This document shows positions 36,100-43,741 of a DNA stretch of 64,000 nucleotides, piece by piece. Positions within the stretch are counted from its first letter, which is position 1; every line of letters begins with the position of its first letter. A model generated the notes under the pieces. The model had not been told where the DNA came from. It worked only from the letters and a program-made list of their open reading frames with translations, and searched no databases. The position numbers and the translations under genes were made by a program. This DNA is from Flavobacterium branchiarum (GTDB lineage Bacteria; Bacteroidota; Bacteroidia; Flavobacteriales; Flavobacteriaceae): contig NZ_JAUFQQ010000005.1 in the NCBI RefSeq assembly GCF_030409845.1, forward strand, positions 2,232,001 through 2,296,000. The letters are read 5' to 3'.

Positions 36100-36267
36100 A
36101 TGTTAAAATCAATTTTAAAATTAAAAGGCGCTCAGGAATTAACTAAAAAGGAGCAAAAAGAAATTAATGGAGGGTGGATTCCTGAACCTGGAAAGTCTTG
36201 TCCAAAGGGTACATGTCAATATTTTGAAGGTGGGCCATGTAGAAAATCATCTGATCTTTGTATTTAA
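36100..36267 (+). CDS. GG-leader Cys-rich peptide 4 (55 aa, 4 Cys)
   Basis: Leader MLKSILKLKGAQELTKKEQK then EINGG. The core contains GKSCPKGTCQYFEGGPC with Cys at 34, 39, 47 and 54. Confidence 0.85.
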   Translation: MLKSILKLKGAQELTKKEQKEINGGWIPEPGKSCPKGTCQYFEGGPCRKSSDLCI

Positions 36268-36345
36268 TTTTTTAAGTTTCTATTAAGTAGCTTCAGTTTT
36301 TTTGATAGAAATCGAAGTACTAACCAATCCCAAAAAAAATAAATT

Positions 36346-36519
36346 ATGTTAAAAGATATTTTAAACCTCCGCGGAGTTCAAAAAATAAAAAATATTGAAC
36401 AAAAGGAAATTAAAGGAGGAGCAGTAAAGCCTAAGGATACTTGTGCGCCAGTTGGTGGTATAGAATATTGTTGGGCTAATGTAGATATGAGTCATTGTGT
36501 TCCTTGTAAAGGGCAATAA
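36346..36519 (+). CDS. GG-leader Cys-rich peptide 5 (57 aa, 4 Cys)
   Basis: Leader MLKDILNLRGVQKIKNIEQK then EIKGG. Core Cys are at 33, 42, 51 and 54 (DTCAPVGG ... HCVPCKGQ). Confidence 0.85.
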   Translation: MLKDILNLRGVQKIKNIEQKEIKGGAVKPKDTCAPVGGIEYCWANVDMSHCVPCKGQ

Positions 36520-36573
36520 AGCAGTTGAAAACTGCTATTTTTTTCTTTAATAATCAAATAAAAAACATCAATT

Positions 36574-36720
36574 ATGTTGAAAAGTATTTTAAATCTAAAA
36601 GGTGCTCAAAAGTTAACTAAAGATGAGCAAAAAGTTGTTAATGGAGGCGCATGTGTTATTCTTTGTTGTCCAGATGCAGAATGTGTATGCGTGCCAAGAG
36701 GAACTGCATGTATGTTGTAA
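36574..36720 (+). CDS. GG-leader Cys-rich peptide 6 (48 aa, 6 Cys)
   Basis: Leader MLKSILNLKGAQKLTKDEQK then VVNGG. The shortest core, with Cys at 27, 31, 32, 37, 39 and 46 and the motif CCPDAECVCVP shared with peptide 2. The two cores therefore belong to one subgroup. Confidence 0.85.
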   Translation: MLKSILNLKGAQKLTKDEQKVVNGGACVILCCPDAECVCVPRGTACML

Positions 36721-36792
36721 TTGATTAGAATAAAGTATCTAATTCTAAATAATTATAGGGTAATTGTGAATATTAATTTAAAACTTTATATC

Positions 36793-36951
36793 ATGTTAAA
36801 AAATATTTCAAACTTAGAAGGTGCTCATAAACTAACTAAAAATGAGCTAAAAATGATCAGTGCAGGTGGTGCGCCACTTTGCGAAGATAGATTTTGTGCA
36901 GAAGTCGGATTTCTTGACGGTAAATGGGTATGGCGTTGTATGCCTTGTTAA
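36793..36951 (+). CDS. GG-leader Cys-rich peptide 7 (52 aa, 4 Cys)
   Basis: Leader MLKNISNLEGAHKLTKNELK then MISAGG. Core Cys are at 30, 35, 49 and 52, ending WRCMPC. The start is at ATG 36793, where the shared leader begins; the open frame upstream is spacer. Confidence 0.82.
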   Translation: MLKNISNLEGAHKLTKNELKMISAGGAPLCEDRFCAEVGFLDGKWVWRCMPC

Positions 36952-36985
36952 TTAAATTTATTTAATCAATTATAATTAAGATATT

Positions 36986-37144
36986 ATGTTTAAAAATATT
37001 TCAAAAATAGATGGTGCTCAAGAATTGACAAGCAATGAGCAAAAAAAAATAAAAGGTAATGGGCCTGGAGATTTTATTGTTTGTTGTCCTGAAGATAATA
37101 ACATTGCATATCCAGATTGTACTTTCATTGAGTGCTCTAGATAG
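36986..37144 (+). CDS. Leader peptide 8 with altered GN cleavage motif (52 aa, 4 Cys)
   Basis: Leader MFKNISKIDGAQELTSNEQK then KIKGNG. The second glycine of the double-glycine site is Asn, so normal C39 cleavage may fail or shift. The core has CC at 33-34 and Cys at 45 and 50. It may be a decaying copy. Confidence 0.75.
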   Translation: MFKNISKIDGAQELTSNEQKKIKGNGPGDFIVCCPEDNNIAYPDCTFIECSR

Positions 37145-37228
37145 TTATTTGCATCTTGGGTGTGTTCAAACTGATGTCTGGTTAGTTTTATAATTAAAAT
37201 ATTAATTAATTTTTTAAAAGAAAAGTTT

Positions 37229-37399
37229 ATGTTAAAAGCTATTTTAAATTTAGAAGGGGCTCAGAAATTAACAAAAAATGAGCAAAAAAGCATTCAAGGA
37301 GGTTTAGTCGATTGTATTAATCCTTCTACAAATGAATGTAGAAGGTATCATAAATCTTGTGCGCCTCCATGTGGTATGCAACCACCGATAGAACCTTAA
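37229..37399 (+). CDS. GG-leader Cys-rich peptide 9 (56 aa, 4 Cys)
   Basis: Leader MLKAILNLEGAQKLTKNEQK then SIQGG. Core Cys are at 29, 37, 44 and 48, with a Pro-rich end (CAPPCGMQPPIEP). It is the last member of the tandem array. Confidence 0.85.
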   Translation: MLKAILNLEGAQKLTKNEQKSIQGGLVDCINPSTNECRRYHKSCAPPCGMQPPIEP

Positions 37400-37576
37400 T
37401 TATAGGTTTTGGTCGATATTTTAATAAGAATATGTTCTTATGTAAAATTGTAATTTGTTAGAAGTTAGTTTATTCTTATTGGTAAAGATGATAAAGAGGA
37501 TGTAATTTCCTCTTTATTATTTTATATAAGGTTGTGAAAAATATATTATATTGTCCTTGTAAAACAAGATTTAAAA

Positions 37577-37678
37577 TTGAAAAAATTCCCAAATTATATA
37601 CGGGCAGATTTTAAGGGGTGCAGTCTTGCTTGTTTGAAAATTATAGCGAAGAATTTATTTAGATTTGATTGTAAATAA
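37577..37678 (+). pseudogene. Relic of a C39 peptidase-ABC exporter 5' end
   Basis: A TTG-initiated stretch of 33 codons (KKFPNYIRADFKGCSLACLK, then IIAKNLFRFDCK and stop) is clearly related to the first 30 codons of the exporter at 39727. It keeps the first Cys but has lost the following Gly-Pro. It ends after the region of similarity. It marks a duplicated or earlier copy of the exporter gene that has been deleted. Confidence 0.75.
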
Positions 37679-37743
37679 TATTCATTAGGTTGCGTAATTT
37701 ATAAGTTTAAATAGGAGAATTACGAGTCATGTTGTTTAGTCTT

Positions 37744-38475
37744 CTAATTTTTAAATTCAAACAATGCATTTGATAAAAAGAATTTTATTTTTAAATCATT
37801 ATTGCTATTAATGTTTTCTTCTGTGCCTTCTAATTCGATTACATAATAATAAAATTGACTAATCTCTTCGTTGGATAATTTCAAATTTTCAACAATATAA
37901 TTATGATAGTTTAGTCTAAGATAATTCAGCATTTTTTCTTTTTTCTCAACCTGGATATTTTTTTTTAATTGTTTTGTTCTGCCATTTATTGCATTTAATA
38001 TTGGGTCTATTTTAAGTTGTCCTCCTAGGATTGATAGTAAATGGATTGGTTTAAAATCTCCAGCAGTCTTTAATTTTCTCTCGTTCGGACTTAATTTTTT
38101 TCTCTCATTTGGAATAATTCCTAAGGAGACAGCATTAATCTTAGGATTATTATCAATTATGATTTCTTTCAATTTAATTGAATTTTCTTCCATGTAAATT
38201 CTTTCATAAGAACTCATTGTCTCATTATTGCCAATGATTTTCGTTACAGGTTTCATTCCAAGATAAGATATTGTTAAAGTGTCACCAATATTTGAGTTTA
38301 TATAAAAAAAGCCATTATTGTCTGTGAGTGTATAATTATTTCTTGAAATGTTTTTTACAATGACTTTTTCTAATGGAATACTATCAAACAAAACGTACCC
38401 ACTTATTTTGCTAACTTGCTGTGAATGTGTTTTAGCAAAAAAAAGGAACATAAATAAAAACTTTAATTTTTTCAT
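37744..38475 (-). CDS. Secreted protein with carboxypeptidase-like regulatory (CarboxypepD_reg) domain
   Basis: The 243-aa protein has a signal peptide (KKLKFLFMFLFFAKTHSQ) followed by a CarboxypepD_reg-like Ig fold: SGYVLFDSIPLEKVIVKNISRNNYTLTDNNGFFYINSNIGDTLTISYLGM. The C-terminal half is a basic, helical, unrecognised region. It lies in reverse orientation inside the decayed part of the peptide locus. Such proteins occur in Bacteroidota surface and envelope functions; no specific role is suggested. Confidence 0.75.
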   Translation of the reverse strand: MKKLKFLFMFLFFAKTHSQQVSKISGYVLFDSIPLEKVIVKNISRNNYTLTDNNGFFYINSNIGDTLTISYLGMKPVTKIIGNNETMSSYERIYMEENSIKLKEIIIDNNPKINAVSLGIIPNERKKLSPNERKLKTAGDFKPIHLLSILGGQLKIDPILNAINGRTKQLKKNIQVEKKEKMLNYLRLNYHNYIVENLKLSNEEISQFYYYVIELEGTEENINSNNDLKIKFFLSNALFEFKN

Positions 38476-38640
38476 TTATAAATTGAGGTTAGGCATTTTT
38501 TAAAATTAAGATATTATTTTCTTTAGCTCTGATGTGGAAATTTGTTATAGTATCAGAATTATTTAAGTCAATTAGCATCTCCAATAGTATTTCGATAGAA
38601 TATAGTTGTGTTATGTATTAGTTTTTAGATGAAAAGATAA

Positions 38641-39278
38641 AATAAATATTGGAATGGCTCATGGTTTAGCTTTAATAATAACTTTTTTGATTAAAATTTA
38701 TTCTGTAAATAAAAACTAGCTATCAGAAGATTATGGCGATTAAATCTGTTAACTGGTTGCTGAAGTTTAAGTGTGAGAATAAAATCATTTTCAATGTTAA
38801 CTAATTTAGATGGCCTAAATAAAGGCAAGTAAGAAGCTCTCCAGTACAACTAGGCTTGCGTGGTGTGATGGTGATCTAACTATTGGTTGTGTTTTTTTTG
38901 TTTTAGGCAAAATAATTAACAGCAATTATTTTGTAGGTCATGGGTTAGATATTCTTAAAATTGTGTGTTTAGAAAAATAGACAGCCTAGCAACAGGAGTT
39001 TGTAATAAAGAATTTTGCATGGTACGTCTTTGAGATTAATATTTTAAATACAAATTTTATTATAGAAGATTTCTTGGGAGTAGAAAAGTATTGGCTTGAT
39101 AAACTATTCTCGGTTTAAAAGAAAATATTGAATCGCTAAATTTATATAATATCTTAGATAATAAGATGTTTTTTCTCGTGATTATGGCTTAATAAACGGA
39201 TGTCCTAGGATTGGATTATCTCTGTTAAGCTATTTAAATTGTAGGCCAAATGAATGGGGTGAAATTTTCATGTTATGA
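38641..39278 (+). pseudogene. Decayed LanC-like (lanthionine synthetase C family) gene
   Basis: There is no open frame, but conserved LanC family words appear in the right order on the + strand, in shifting frames with stops. They are NIGMAHGLALIITFLIKIY (from 38648), TRLAWCDGDLTIG (about 38848, the WCxGD zinc region), GLDILKIVCLEK (about 38943), KYWLDKLFSV (about 39088), and SRDYGLINGCPRIGLSLLSY with NEWGEIFML just before a stop at 39278. In intact proteins these are the HG motif, the zinc Cys motif and the C-terminal GxxGIGL motif. It indicates that a cyclase-type modification gene once belonged to this peptide locus. Confidence 0.75.
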
Positions 39279-39726
39279 AGATAATAAATTGTATAAAGTA
39301 GTAGTATTGTCGCTGTTAATTGTTAATTTAGTTATCTGTCTGAAAACAAAAATTAATGTATAAATTATAGTTAAGCATGGTGAAAAACTGAAGTTGCCCC
39401 TTGTGAATAGTAGTAAACAAAATATAGTTTAAATCAAAAATCTATAAGTGACTGGAACAAATTTGACATATCTAATTTTGATGTAAAACGGGATGGGTCT
39501 TTTTTTTATCTTATTGAAATTTATTCTAGACGATAATAATCTTGATGAGTTTTTTGGAAACAGTTGAGGATTATTCGATAATCAATAACCAGATAATCTA
39601 GTTAGGGAAATTGTAAAACAATAATGGTGTGTTGATGTCAATATATAGCTGCTAACTAACAGCTTCGTTCTTTCTATTTTTTTTGAATTACTCTTGTTCT
39701 TAATATTATAAATAACCAATGACAAA

Positions 39727-40023
39727 TTGAAAAAATTCCCCAATTACATACAAGCAGATTTTAAGGACTGCGGGCCTACCTGTTTAAAAATTATAGCCAA
39801 GCATTATGGTAAATCCATAAACATTCAAGAATTACGTGATTTTAGTGAGACTACTAGGGAAGGAAGTAATTTATTATTCTTAAGCGATGCAGCAGAGAAA
39901 ATTGGTTTCCGAACTTTGGGGGTAAAGCTGAGTGTGCAAAGTTTAGAAGAGGCACCGCTACCTTGTGTTTTGCATTGGAACAAAGAACATTATGTTGTAC
40001 TTTATAAAATAAATTTTCAGTAA
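39727..40023 (+). pseudogene. 5' fragment of peptidase-containing ABC exporter (C39 domain), interrupted by the mobile element
   Basis: The 98 codons start with TTG, since no in-frame ATG is available; the relic at 37577 also starts with TTG. They encode most of a C39 peptidase domain: QADFKDCGPTCLKIIAKHYG with catalytic Cys15, REGSNLLFLSDAAEKIGFRTLGVK, and HWNKEHYVVLYKI with catalytic His88. Codons 96-98 and the stop belong to the inserted element. The catalytic Asp (ISDPA) lies at the other end of the element near 55600. Joining at the 9-bp repeat restores the frame as ...YKI+KKGVYYISDPAFG. The truncated domain should be inactive. Confidence 0.9.
40005..40013 (+). other. attL core of the integrated element
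   Basis: TAAAATAAA is repeated at 55573-55581. The sequence to the left codes for the exporter and the sequence to the right does not. TTTTCAG just inside (40014-40020) is inverted as CTGAAAA at 55563-55569 at the other end. Confidence 0.8.
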
Positions 40024-40048
40024 AAATACATTAAAGATTAATAACAGG

Positions 40049-40085
40049 CAAAACGGTTGTAAATAAAGGCTTTACAGCCGTTTTG
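40049..40085. terminator. Hairpin inside the left end of the element
   Basis: CAAAACGGTTGTAAA and TTTACAGCCGTTTTG form a 15-bp stem with one mismatch and a 7-base loop, followed by TGATTTTTTGG. It could stop transcription entering from the exporter fragment or be part of the attachment arm region. Confidence 0.55.
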
Positions 40086-40270
40086 TGATTTTTTGGTAAT
40101 GCGGTAAAAAGCAGGAAAAAGCGAGGTTTGGCAAAAGTAAGGTTACTAAAACGTTACTTTTAAATATTAGAAACAATCGTTTTAAAATACTGTATTTCAG
40201 CTTTCTGCATAGTTTTTCATATTGTTCAGTAGCTCACATAGGTTTAATTTTATCATTAAGAATTGTGAGT

Positions 40271-41521
40271 ATGGAAACGACAAAAAAATCAACGTTTAAG
40301 GTATTGTTCTATCTTAAAAAGAACGCTCCAAAGAAAAACGGAAAAGTTACGGTTATGTGCAGAATTACCGTAAACGGCAAACAGTCTGCATTCAGTACAA
40401 AGCTGGATATTTCCGCAACAAATTGGGATTTGAAGTACGGCAGGGTTTTAGGTAAAAGCCGAGAAGCACAAGACACAAACAAGAAACTTGACAAAATTCG
40501 TTCGGGTATTGAGGAATGCTATTCCAAAATTCTAAAGAATGAGGGGGCTGTAAACAGTGCTAAACTTAAAAATGCCGTTCTTGGGATGGAAAGCGGAGAA
40601 CTGACCTTTTTCAAATTCTATGAACAGTTCCTATTGGACTATGAGAAAAAGGTTAATAGTGGACTTCGGGTAAATGGCACACGCAGTAAATACAAAATAC
40701 TTTTGAAACATCTTCGAAATTTTGCACTTACAAAATACGGCTATTCCGATGTGTCCTTTAACGACCTTACACCTGATTTTGTGCAGGACTTTGATTACTA
40801 CCTGCGTGACGACCAAAGTTTAACACACAACACCATTTGGCTGTATATGATTGGATTTACTACGCTTTGCCGATTGGCAATGAGCAGAAAGCATCTTGCT
40901 TTTAATCCGTTCAGCGAGTACAAGAATACCAAAAAGGATAAAGACCGTGGCTATCTGCTACGGAACGAATTGGAACAGCTTGTAACGTTCAACTGCGAAA
41001 AAAAGAAAGACGAATTGGTTAAAGACCTGTTTGTTTTCAGTTGCTTTACAGGGCTTTCGTATTCGGATATAAAAGGACTTAAAAACAGCAATATTCAGGA
41101 GTTTTTTGACGGCAATCAATGGATTATCGTCCGCAGGAGAAAGACAGCCACATCGTCTAATGTAATGCTATTGGATATTCCCAAAATGATTATCGAAAAG
41201 TATGCAGGGCTGTCAAAGGACGGCAGGGTTTTTCCTGTTCCGTCTAACAGTTCCTGTAACGATAGATTAAAAGGAATATCCCAACAGATTGACTGTCTGA
41301 AAGAAAAGAAAGTAACTTTTCATTTGGCACGCCATACGTTTGCCACGTTGTTTTTGAGCGAGGGCGTTCCGTTGGAAAGTTTGAGCAAAATGTTAGGACA
41401 TAAGAATATTGCTACCACACAGATTTATGCCAAGATACTTAACGAGAAAGTCGGAAAGGATATGCAAAAAGTATCGCACAAATTTAAGGGTATGGAGCAG
41501 TCTTTTATTTCACAGCTCTGA
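40271..41521 (+). CDS. Tyrosine-type site-specific recombinase (CTnDOT-like integrase)
   Basis: The 416-aa integrase has an arm-binding domain (STFKVLFYLKKNAPKKNGKVTVMCRITVNGKQSAFSTKLDI), a SAM-like core-binding domain (about 100-215) and a catalytic domain. HLARH (His351, Arg354), LGHKN (His377) and the nucleophile Tyr386 (TTQIYAK) are present. The first catalytic Arg is replaced by Ser263 in CFTGLSYSDIKGL, as known for IntDOT. I start at ATG 40271; GTG 40265 is also possible. It should integrate and, with an excision factor, excise the element. Confidence 0.95.
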   Translation: METTKKSTFKVLFYLKKNAPKKNGKVTVMCRITVNGKQSAFSTKLDISATNWDLKYGRVLGKSREAQDTNKKLDKIRSGIEECYSKILKNEGAVNSAKLKNAVLGMESGELTFFKFYEQFLLDYEKKVNSGLRVNGTRSKYKILLKHLRNFALTKYGYSDVSFNDLTPDFVQDFDYYLRDDQSLTHNTIWLYMIGFTTLCRLAMSRKHLAFNPFSEYKNTKKDKDRGYLLRNELEQLVTFNCEKKKDELVKDLFVFSCFTGLSYSDIKGLKNSNIQEFFDGNQWIIVRRRKTATSSNVMLLDIPKMIIEKYAGLSKDGRVFPVPSNSSCNDRLKGISQQIDCLKEKKVTFHLARHTFATLFLSEGVPLESLSKMLGHKNIATTQIYAKILNEKVGKDMQKVSHKFKGMEQSFISQL

Positions 41522-41604
41522 AACCACCAAAGTGATTATTGAAAGCCAATGTTATAGACTGAATTGGCTTTTTTTTGTACTTTAGCGAGTAGAACTGCTA
41601 AAAA

Positions 41605-42168
41605 ATGAATCCTTTAATTACTCAATTTAAAACATACGGGAATATATCATCTGAAATAGAATCCGATTTCAATATTCGTGTTAAACTCTTTCAAAAAAGA
41701 AAAGGGGATTTCTTCTTAAAGCAAGGACAAATCAATTCAAGTCTTTTTGTTATTGAACAAGGATTGATTAGGGCATTTTTTAAAAAAGAAGATAAAGAAG
41801 TGAATACTCGGTTTGGGATGGAAAATGAGTTGATAGGTTCTATTTTACCTTTATATTTTAATCAACCGTCCTTTGAATATATCCAGTTTTTGGAAGACAG
41901 CATTATCTATTCTATCTCCAGTGATGACTTGAACGATATGTACAAAACATACCCCGAATTAAATTTGATTGGGCGAAAAATTGCAGAAAAACTTTGTGAA
42001 ATTTTAGAAGAACGGATAATTGCACTACATACCGAAAGCGCAGAACAAAGATATAAGGCATTAATTCACAAAAGCCCAGAAATAGTGCAAAGAATTAATT
42101 TAGGACATATTGCATCTTATCTTGGAATTACTCAAGAAACTTTAAGCAGAATAAGAAGTCGATTTTGA
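41605..42168 (+). CDS. Crp/Fnr family transcriptional regulator
   Basis: The 187-aa protein has a cyclic-nucleotide-binding-like beta roll (KRKGDFFLKQGQINSSLFVIEQGLIRAFFKKE) and a short C-terminal helix-turn-helix (NLGHIASYLGITQETLSRIRSRF). This arrangement is typical of Bacteroidota Crp-like regulators that do not necessarily bind cAMP. It precedes an SMR efflux gene by 60 bases and probably controls it. Its AT-rich composition differs from the integrase upstream. Confidence 0.9.
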   Translation: MNPLITQFKTYGNISSEIESDFNIRVKLFQKRKGDFFLKQGQINSSLFVIEQGLIRAFFKKEDKEVNTRFGMENELIGSILPLYFNQPSFEYIQFLEDSIIYSISSDDLNDMYKTYPELNLIGRKIAEKLCEILEERIIALHTESAEQRYKALIHKSPEIVQRINLGHIASYLGITQETLSRIRSRF

Positions 42169-42228
42169 TGTAAGTCAAAAAAATGCATTAAATGGTTAAG
42201 TAATTTTGCGTTCTAAATCAGAAACAAA

Positions 42229-42558
42229 ATGAAATATCTATTTTTAGCACTTTCGATTATTCTTGAAGTTATCGGTTCAAGTTTTATGAAAGCATCCAAC
42301 GGATTTACTAAAATCATTCCAACAAGCATTACAATTATTGCGTATATCGCCTGTTTTTTCTTTTTATCACAAGCATTAAAACATATTCCCTTAGGAATTG
42401 CTTATGCTATTTGGGGTGGTTTAGGGATAGTATTAACTGCAATTATCTCTGTTGTGGTATTTAAGCAATCTTTAGACTTACCTGCTATTATTGGAATTAT
42501 ATTGATAGTATCAGGCGTATTTGTAATGAACTTCTTTTCAAAAACAGCAACCCATTAA
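42229..42558 (+). CDS. SMR family multidrug efflux transporter (EmrE/QacE type)
   Basis: The 109-aa protein has four membrane helices. The essential membrane Glu13 is present (LSIILEVIGSSFMKAS), as are the conserved helix 3 segment IPLGIAYAIWGGLGIVLTA and the C-terminal helix IIGIILIVSGVFVMNFF. SMR pumps export quaternary ammonium compounds and other lipophilic cations by proton antiport as dimers. With the Crp-like regulator it forms a resistance cargo module of the element. Confidence 0.93.
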   Translation: MKYLFLALSIILEVIGSSFMKASNGFTKIIPTSITIIAYIACFFFLSQALKHIPLGIAYAIWGGLGIVLTAIISVVVFKQSLDLPAIIGIILIVSGVFVMNFFSKTATH

Positions 42559-42614
42559 AAAATGTGGGTTATTTGAAATTAATAAAACAGGGTTAACAGA
42601 TATCTAAAAAAATA

Positions 42615-42650
42615 AAACAGCCCACTGCTTAAGCAGTGGGCTGTTTCTTT
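42615..42650. terminator. Perfect terminator hairpin after the SMR gene
   Basis: AAACAGCCCACTGC-TTAA-GCAGTGGGCTGTTT is a perfect 14-bp stem with flanking A and T runs, placed between the SMR gene and the minus-strand HTH genes. Confidence 0.92.
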
Positions 42651-42685
42651 AATTGACCGATACAGTTACAGTTTCACACAATCAG

Positions 42686-42967
42686 CTAACGCTGATAGTT
42701 ATCTTCCAACACCTTAATAATATCGCTTTCACGAAACAAAATTTTCCGTTCGAGCTTGATAAAAGGTATCAGTCCGTCATCTCTGTACTGTTGCAACGTC
42801 CGTTTGCTGATATGCAACATCTCGCAAACCTGTTCGCCCGAAAGGTAGATTTCCCCTTTTAAGAGTGGGTGGAAATATTCCCTGATATACAGCAGTTCGT
42901 TTTTGATGCCTACCACAGCTTCGAGCAAGGCAAGCATATCTTCGTTTGAATTTCCAATCTGTTTCAT
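42686..42967 (-). CDS. Helix-turn-helix (MerR/excisionase-like) protein 1
   Basis: The 93-aa protein has a helical N-terminus and an HTH_17-type winged helix: GEQVCEMLHISKRTLQQYRDDGLIPFIKLERKILFRESDIIKVLE. Paired proteins of this kind are standard in Bacteroidetes mobile elements and act in excision or its regulation. Its ATG overlaps the stop of the upstream HTH gene by four bases (ATGA), so the two are translationally coupled. Confidence 0.88.
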   Translation of the reverse strand: MKQIGNSNEDMLALLEAVVGIKNELLYIREYFHPLLKGEIYLSGEQVCEMLHISKRTLQQYRDDGLIPFIKLERKILFRESDIIKVLEDNYQR

Positions 42968-43260
42968 TTCTTTTGCTTTTTTAATGGCCGCTCTCCCTGC
43001 ATAAGTAACTCCACTTCGGATAATCTGAAATACGTTTTCCGATTAATTTGCGTTGCTCCAAGAATGCCTTTTGCCCTATACGTCTGCAACGTTCTTTTGC
43101 TGATGTTGAGCAATTGGCAGGCTTCCTGTTGGTCGAGCCATTTCGTTGCCTGTTGCAGTGCTTTGTAGGGTGTAGTCATTTCCGCTATCAAATTGGAAAC
43201 TTCCTTAACTTCCCTATGCAATGCTTTCAATATCTGAATGTCTAAAACTGTTATTTCCAT
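42964..43260 (-). CDS. Helix-turn-helix (MerR/excisionase-like) protein 2
   Basis: I start at ATG 43260 (MEITVLDIQILKALHREVKEV), giving 98 aa; an extension of 16 codons upstream is possible. The domain is EACQLLNISKRTLQTYRAKGILGATQINRKTYFRLSEVELLM. It is paralogous to the next gene in the operon and probably heteromerises with it or acts in sequence at the attachment sites. Confidence 0.88.
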   Translation of the reverse strand: MEITVLDIQILKALHREVKEVSNLIAEMTTPYKALQQATKWLDQQEACQLLNISKRTLQTYRAKGILGATQINRKTYFRLSEVELLMQGERPLKKQKK

Positions 43261-43360
43261 ATCTGCATCATTTAAACCTCTAAAATAAAAGCTATTCACA
43301 TAGGTCATTTTAATGTTGCATCCGATGGCGGTATTTGGCGTACAGTTGCCAAATACTAGG

Positions 43361-43741
43361 CTATAATCCTAACTTTGGTTTCTTACTTTTAGGACGAGAC
43401 TGTTGCGTTATGATTGTATTGTCCATTTTTAAAGCAGGCTTTTTATTGGTCTGTATAGCCTGATTTTTTTCTTCATTTTTGAAGTCCGAACGGATAAGCG
43501 TTTTTGTCGCACCTATTATGCTTTCAGGTTCGGAAGTCTGCTTTGGCGGTTCATAACTCTTGCCCCCGAACAGCCTGCCCAGACCTAAACCCTTTGTGTC
43601 TTTGAATTGGCGTTTAAAGTTGGCGATGAAATTGGAAATCGGGTCGCTGTTCTTATCAACCTGTATCAAAGGACTATGTTCTTTTTTTCTGATTTGTTCT
43701 TTCTTTTTCTGCTCTTTGTCAGGTATTACTTTTTGTGCCAT
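43361..43741 (-). CDS. Mobile-element hypothetical protein
   Basis: The 126-aa protein is basic and Lys/Gln-rich (MAQKVIPDKEQKKKEQIRKK ... RPKSKKPKLGL) with a central segment DPISNFIANFKRQFKDTKGLGLGRLFGGKSY. I start at ATG 43741 rather than 43855, since the upstream part is a leader with different composition. Proteins like this are found beside HTH and DUF3408 genes in CTn-type elements. The function is unknown; the composition suggests nucleic-acid or partner binding. Confidence 0.65.
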   Translation of the reverse strand: MAQKVIPDKEQKKKEQIRKKEHSPLIQVDKNSDPISNFIANFKRQFKDTKGLGLGRLFGGKSYEPPKQTSEPESIIGATKTLIRSDFKNEEKNQAIQTNKKPALKMDNTIITQQSRPKSKKPKLGL

